This document shows positions 61,705 through 64,000 of a stretch of DNA of 64,000 nt, piece after piece (within the stretch, counting starts at the first letter, position 1; each line of letters starts with the position of its first letter). The DNA lies in the NCBI GenBank assembly GCA_024734495.1, contig JALMQS010000841.1:915626-979625 (forward strand). Direction: 5' to 3'. The notes under the pieces are model-generated. The model searched no databases and had not been told where the DNA came from. It saw nothing but the letters and a program-made list of their open reading frames with translations. A program made the position numbers and the translations under genes. Source of the DNA: Forficula auricularia. Lineage: Eukaryota; Arthropoda; Insecta; Dermaptera; Forficulidae.

Positions 61705-62418
61705 CATTTTCAGGTTGGAATAATAATAACCTGAATTTTAAAAAATATAATTGAAAATATATTTGAAATTTTTAATTTGACTTTTGTGACATCATAATTT
61801 TTAAGATCCCCCCCCCCCCCCCCATCACATAAATTAAGACCATTTCAATTCTTTCTTCAACAAAAAATCCTCCATTTTTATTATGGTAATACAATATAAG
61901 TTAACTATCTACTGGAACTTTTTTAAGCTCACGAATTTTAAGTAGTTCAATTAAGTAGAAAATAATCTCTTAAATCTGTGTATAATGAAGTTTTAAAATC
62001 ATTATTATTATTTTCATTGTTGTGACTTTTCAATTTAATAAATATTTATTTAATAATTAATTATTTAATCATTATTATTTGATAATTAAATTGAATAATT
62101 GTTAAAAATAATTATTAAGATTTTTTTGAGATATAATTGATTCATTTATTTTGATTATTTGATGTCGTATAAAAAAATAGTTCTTATGAAAGTTGTTCAG
62201 TTTTTTTTTGTGTAGATTAAGGATTAGGGTTCCGTTTAAAAGACAGAACTTGACCTTGAAATATCCTTGAAAGCTTGTTCTAGGTCGACAAACAATAGCG
62301 TAATTTAGTTTCCCCCTCGATAAAAATAAACATTTATTTGAAACTTTTTTTCATATAATGCACTTTTTTTGAGTTATAAGACTGTCTCAAGATAAAAAAC
62401 TCACCTGGTATATTTCTA
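61705..62418 (-). repeat. Left arm of a 0.7-kb inverted repeat (family A)
   Basis: The arm begins ttttcaggttggaataataa, includes a poly-C run of about 15, and ends gactgtctcaagataaaaaa ctcacctggtata. The right arm, 63293-64000, is its inverted copy and reaches the window edge. The spacer is about 875 bp. Confidence 0.8.
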
Positions 62419-63290
62419 TAGAATCGATTTTTAACAGTTCGATAAAAATCACGGTTTCCATGGTAGGGTTTTTGGGTCAATAAATCGTTCTCAAGATCCC
62501 ATCTTCGGGTAAGTTTAATTTGATTGATTTTTCTTAATTAAAGTAAATTATTCACAGTTAAAAAAATGCTAAATTTAGATTCTTAAAAAAAAGGTCTCTT
62601 TTTCACTTTTATATCCGCACAGATAAATAATCGACTGGGCCAGATTATTTTTCTCAAAGACCGACTTATTATAAATAAAAATGTACTGTTACGCTTAAGT
62701 GATACGTTGAAGGATCTCCGAAAGTTCTTCACCGATTTCTTTGAAATTTTCACACAAAATTCCATTCAAATGTTTTTATATATAGTGTTTTTATAAATAT
62801 CACACCTGTGGCATGTAAAAAAAAATGTTTTTTTCGAGGAAACAACGTCAGCGCCTCTCTGGGGGGTAAAAGCAAACAAACAAGATAGCCGATAATAGCT
62901 TTTTGGAAAGCTTTCAACTGTCAATATTATTTTAGGTTAAGGGAACAATTTTGACAAGTAATATATAATTTATTTACTGTTTCCTACCTATTCTATAATT
63001 ATTTTTTAAATTTATTTAAATTTTTGATCAAATCAATTTTGGTCAGCTATCATCTATATAAATTTTAACCATAAAACGAGACGCTCCCCGCCAGGGGCAA
63101 GGTGGCGCCAGGCCGAAGGCTCGGGCGTCAGCTAGTATTATATAAATATTTTTCTCCAGATACCTAGGTTTGAATTAAGTATTTAATAAACGTTTTATGA
63201 TAGTTGTGTTATAAACCAATTGTTTATTCATTTATTATAATAAAAAAAAAAAAAAAAAAAATTATTTCAAAATATATAGATATACCTATT
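62419..63290. other. Spacer of the inverted repeat
   Basis: Contains a family C fragment (62425-62560), AT-rich sequence, and a 55-bp GC-rich end at 63080-63137. The 60-codon minus-strand ORF at 62583-62765 has low-complexity basic composition and is not supported as a gene. Confidence 0.5.
63050..63135 (+). mobile_element. Possible Helitron 3' end
   Basis: A GC-rich hairpin (GCCGA-AGGC-TCGG-GC, 63112-63126) is followed after a few bases by CTAG (63132-63135) and T. Helitrons end with a hairpin and CTRR and insert before T. The 5' terminus (TC) is not identified; a start near 63050 would make a tiny element. Confidence 0.3.
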
Positions 63291-63292
63291 AA

Positions 63293-64000
63293 TATACCGA
63301 GTTTTTTTTTATCTTGAGACAGTCTTATAACTCAAAAACAGTCCATTATATGAAAAAAAGTTTCAAATAAAAGTTTATTTATATCGAGGGGGAAACTAAA
63401 CTACGCTATTGTTTGTCGACCTAGAACAAGCTTTCAAGGGTATTTCGAGGTCAAGTTCTGTTTTTAAATAGAAACATATATTTTTCTGTACATATTCTGA
63501 ACCTACAAAAAAAAACTGAACAACTTTTATTAGAATTATTTTTTTATATGACTACAAATAAAAAAAATATTAAATCAATTATATCTCAAAAAATCTTAAT
63601 AATTATTTTTAACAATTATCAAATAATAATGATCAAATAATTAATTATTAAATAAATATTTATTAAATTGAAAAGTCACAACAATGAAAATAAGTGTTTA
63701 TAATGATTTTAAAACTTCATTATACACAGATTTAAGAGATTATTTTCTACTTAATTGAACTACTTAAAATTCGTGAGCTTAAAAAAGTTCCAGTAGATAG
63801 TTAACTTATATTGTATTACCATAATAAAAATGGAGGATTTTTTTGTTGAAGAAAGAATTGAAATGGTCTTAATTTATGTGATGGGGGGGGGGGGGGGGAT
63901 CTTAAAAATTATGATGTCACAAAAGTCAAATTAAAAATTTCAAATATATTTTCAATTATATTTTTTAAAATTCAGGTTATTATTATTCTAACCTGAAAAT
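63293..64000 (+). repeat. Right arm of the 0.7-kb inverted repeat (family A), running off the window
   Basis: Starts taccgagttttttttatctt gagacagtcttataactcaa, with a poly-G run of about 16 near 63882-63898, and ends ttattattattctaacctga. It is the inverted copy of 61705-62418. Confidence 0.8.

Noticed and set aside
62395..62440. Possible LMF2 first exon ending ...IPG|gtgagt on the minus strand
   Set aside because: The text (tataccaggtgagtt reversed) is the standard end of repeat family A, present in several other places, and no start codon or hydrophobic leader precedes it in frame.
62583..62765. 60-codon minus ORF
   Set aside because: Lysine/serine/phenylalanine-rich reading of AT-rich DNA with no homologue I recognise.

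Overview
The window looks like AT-rich nuclear DNA from a metazoan, most likely an insect. Genes have introns with GT..AG borders, introns are kilobases long, and most of the sequence is transposon debris. A 28S rRNA fragment and two protein-coding genes are animal-like. The order is not certain; Hymenoptera is a weak guess. Nothing prokaryotic is present, so there are no operons, ribosome binding sites or CRISPR.

Host genes. (1) The minus strand from 59196 down to 27152 carries ten exons of a lipase maturation factor 2 (LMF2) homologue. All ten join in phase and end in a normal stop codon; only the short first coding exon is missing and probably lies beyond position 64000. The nine visible introns total about 30 kb and are packed with mobile elements. 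(2) The plus strand at 15968-16303 carries a compact, divergent Elongin B-like ORF of 111 codons.

Layout. 1-4700: AT-rich repeats, a GC-rich minisatellite and a repeat family found again inverted near 56.4-57.1 kb. 5000-8150: a large inverted repeat holding smaller fold-back elements. 8985-11985: an inverted-repeat element whose core is an array of 173-bp units, split by a hAT-type MITE. 14.1-14.7 kb: Penelope-like (PLE) GIY-YIG endonuclease remnant. 15.9-18.9 kb: Elongin B-like gene, a duplicated segment with a tRNA-like palindrome, a tRNA-SINE and a giant palindrome. 19-27 kb: AT-rich satellite-like arrays and fold-back elements. 27.1-59.2 kb: LMF2 with intronic elements, including a mariner (maT-type) copy carrying 28S rDNA, a 61-bp tandem array of about 24 units, a LINE nested in a DNA-transposon gene, a CR1/Jockey-like LINE tail, a solo LTR, an LTR with primer-binding site, a Tc1-like element and a nearly full-length RTE-like LINE. 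59.2-64 kb: nested inverted repeats.

Most interesting signal: at least eight short segments fit the type I hammerhead ribozyme layout (CUGANGA, stem II, GAAA, a tiny palindromic stem III, then a cleavage base and usually a complementary stem I). They sit in fold-back elements, often as mirrored pairs. One lies about 175 bp downstream of the PLE GIY-YIG remnant. PLEs are known to carry hammerheads in their pLTRs, so the window appears to hold several diverged PLE-derived fold-back families with ribozymes in different stages of decay. All calls were made by eye; no database search or folding program was run.
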